DNA from: Spirochaetales bacterium
Lineage (GTDB): Bacteria > Spirochaetota > Leptospiria > Leptospirales > Leptonemataceae
Length of the DNA: 64,000 bases
NCBI GenBank assembly: GCA_024233935.1
Contig: JACKOY010000009.1
Span: 1 to 64,000 of the forward strand
Reading direction: 5' to 3'
Made by a program: the position numbers and the translations under genes. The notes below the pieces were generated by a model. It saw only the letters and a program-made list of their open reading frames with translations. It searched no databases and was not told where the DNA came from. Shown piece after piece: positions 62,323-64,000 of the stretch. Within the stretch, counting starts at the first letter, position 1; each line of letters begins with the position of its first letter.

Positions 62323-64000
62323 ATGGAGGAGTTCGAGTACGACAAGACCAGAAAGTCGATCGGCGCCGAGGGCCTGCGCAAGACCGACCGCAAAGAGATG
62401 CTCGAAAAGTTCAAGGGCGTCGGCGGTCAGGTTCAGAAAGAGCGCGCCGTCAAGAAACCGGAGCCCGAACGGGAACGCGGCCGACGAGCGGGCGGAGGAG
62501 GAGACCTTCCGGGTAACCGGCTGCCTTCCGATATCGCCCGGGAAAAGAATCGGGCCATGGCCGAACGGGCTGCAGCGAGCCGCAAGCTGGCAGAAGCGGA
62601 AGAGAAGGAAGCAACCGGCTTCTTCGCGCGGCTATCGATCAAATTTCGCTGCGCTGTTTCGGGGCTGACCCCCTTCGGGCAGGACATGGTTCAGCCCAAG
62701 TTTCTCTCTCTGCTCAATCTGGACGCAAAGCGCGCCATCATGGAATGCCAGATCCTGGGTAACGATCTATTTCTCAATAACCGCAAGACCGGCCAGGCCA
62801 TTGTCAAAGAGCTCGATCAAAAAAACCCCATGCTCGTAGAGTTGTTGGAACGAGCGGCTGCACTCTACAATCGTCAGGAACTGTCCGAGTTGGTCGGCGC
62901 CTATTCCCCTTCTTCGCGGGTCTCCGTACCGCTCGATGCCATCCGGGCCCCGATTTTTTCTCTGCTCAGAAAGCTCTATTATCTCAAGCCGTACCAGGAA
63001 ACGTATCTGGTCGCGGCCGAGCAGGCGATCGACATCCAGCAACGCGAAGAAAAGAAACAGGCCGCGCTCTATTCCCAGAAGAAAAAGAAGATCCGTCAGG
63101 AGTGGAAGGTGCTGCTGAATACGATCTATCCCGGTCTGGTGTTGCTCGCGCAGAGAGCCGAGATGAAAAAGGCCGAGCCGGGGTCGCGCCTCTTTGAAGA
63201 AATGCTGGGCGTGATCCATGAGGACAAGATCGGAACGCGCGAAGCCGGGACCCCGGTGGGTGGCAAGCCGCCAGAAGAAGCAAAAGCCGAGGAGCCGGCA
63301 AGCACTGACGAAGCGGGCGAAGAAGGCGAGGAAGAGGCGGACGAGAAAGAAACCAGCCCGGAAACCGAGAAAAGCCGGGAGTTACAGTATGGCTACCGCC
63401 TTATGAAGATCCTGCCGGTGCAGTCCCTCCGGCAGAAACATGACGTCAAAGGCGAACTCAAGAATCTTGACGACCATGACAAAGTCTTTCTGGCCTACAT
63501 GTTCCTGAAGGAGTTCGACGAAGAGTACTCGTTCATCCTGACGACTCCACAGATCAAGCTTGATACAAGCTACGAAGCCGGCGTGAAGCAGGACTACCGC
63601 CTGAAGATGCGGGATGCTTTTGAGGAGTCGCGCGTGTGCCACGACGCCTTCCGCTCGTACCTGCACGAGGCCGAAGAGTTCCACAAGGTATCTCAGGAAT
63701 CGGGTCGGGCCAGCAATTACGTCGAGTTTGCCAAGCGCCTGTCCAATCTGGAAGGTCGCCGGGGCGCTCAGGGCCGGGAAGCGCGCATACAGATCAAGGA
63801 ATACATGGAGAAGCTGTCGGCTATTCTTCTGGCCCTGATTAAAGACATGCGCGGGGCGAATCAGATCGTACTCAATCGCGAAGAGCCGGTTAAGTTTCAA
63901 TTGGAACGCGATGCACGTAAACGGCTCAACGGCAAGGCGGTCAAGGATTGCATCATGCAGGCCTATTGTTATACCATCGCCCTGGCGGATCGGCTGGAAG
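62323..64000 (+). CDS. Large charged cytoplasmic protein, 3' end outside window
   Basis: At least 559 residues from ATG 62323, preceded by GAGGAAGAATG; the frame is still open at the window end. The first 80 residues are Lys/Arg/Glu-rich and disordered-looking. Helical segments follow, with LLRKLYYLKPYQETYLVAAEQ near residue 216 and an acidic Glu/Ala/Lys linker near 320-350. There is no signal peptide or membrane helix. The build suggests a scaffold or regulatory protein conserved in spirochaetes, but I do not recognise the family. Confidence 0.75.
   Translation, partial: MEEFEYDKTRKSIGAEGLRKTDRKEMLEKFKGVGGQVQKERAVKKPEPERERGRRAGGGGDLPGNRLPSDIAREKNRAMAERAAASRKLAEAEEKEATGFFARLSIKFRCAVSGLTPFGQDMVQPKFLSLLNLDAKRAIMECQILGNDLFLNNRKTGQAIVKELDQKNPMLVELLERAAALYNRQELSELVGAYSPSSRVSVPLDAIRAPIFSLLRKLYYLKPYQETYLVAAEQAIDIQQREEKKQAALYSQKKKKIRQEWKVLLNTIYPGLVLLAQRAEMKKAEPGSRLFEEMLGVIHEDKIGTREAGTPVGGKPPEEAKAEEPASTDEAGEEGEEEADEKETSPETEKSRELQYGYRLMKILPVQSLRQKHDVKGELKNLDDHDKVFLAYMFLKEFDEEYSFILTTPQIKLDTSYEAGVKQDYRLKMRDAFEESRVCHDAFRSYLHEAEEFHKVSQESGRASNYVEFAKRLSNLEGRRGAQGREARIQIKEYMEKLSAILLALIKDMRGANQIVLNREEPVKFQLERDARKRLNGKAVKDCIMQAYCYTIALADRLE

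Overview
The window looks like chromosome from a GC-rich spirochaete of the order Leptospirales (a relative of Leptospira, Leptonema or Turneriella). The lineage call rests on family content. There is a DUF1554-type lipoprotein (35323-36012), a protein that reads like the Leptospira family DUF1564 (33396-33875), many short-tailed lipoproteins, 7TMR-DISM sensors, SpoIIE-type phosphatases and FIST, STAS and class III cyclase signalling proteins. No rRNA, phage, transposase or CRISPR array is visible. Genes are short operons on both strands, often joined by 4-base ATGA overlaps.

Layout. 1-5.9 kb: small metabolic and membrane genes, a rhodanese lipoprotein and an alpha/beta hydrolase, followed by a junction where two gene fragments meet. 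5.9-9.1 kb: a very large sensor fusing 7TM-DISM, histidine kinase, receiver and SpoIIE phosphatase. 9.4-12.4 kb: katG with a PerR-like operator over its -10 box and a 58-bp tandem repeat upstream. 12.6-22.7 kb: an ABC exporter, a propeller lipoprotein, a saccharopine-dehydrogenase-like reductase and an RND pump without an adaptor gene. 22.7-23.4 kb: a decayed DHFR-like fragment, an intact tRNA-Arg(CCT), and a second tRNA-Arg copy interrupted by two related palindromic repeats. 23.7-33.3 kb: an MFS exporter, an SDR/AraC pair, and a cluster of secreted beta-propeller lipoproteins (RCC1 and Ycf48/sialidase-like), a cupin and another SDR. 33.4-42.5 kb: DUF1564, FIST, DUF1554, TPM, a LytTR regulator next to an adenylate cyclase, and a LytS-like kinase broken by one in-frame TGA. 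42.5-50.8 kb: a TetR/MFS pair divergent from a double-hotdog thioesterase across a palindrome, prfA, DUF2804, and an ABA4-like/membrane pair divergent from a TetR gene across twin operators. 51-56.6 kb: a GNAT gene and a partner-switch operon (STAS, RsbW-like kinase, HAMP-SpoIIE phosphatase). 56.6-64 kb: ilvE, an amino-acid permease, an LprI-like protein, a DUF4430/DUF6580 pair, an L-2-hydroxyglutarate oxidase-like flavoprotein, and the start of a large unrecognised cytoplasmic protein.

Themes. (1) Four lipoproteins with different outer domains share an exact C-x3-D-x2-C-x-P motif just after the lipid cysteine, which suggests a common tether or sorting module. (2) Signalling is dense: two SpoIIE phosphatases, two histidine kinases, an adenylate cyclase and a FIST sensor. 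(3) Several genes are broken by different means (nonsense codon, frameshifts, truncations, repeat insertion), so either the region is decaying or the assembly has local errors. The interrupted tRNA-Arg and its repeat family are the most unusual structure seen.
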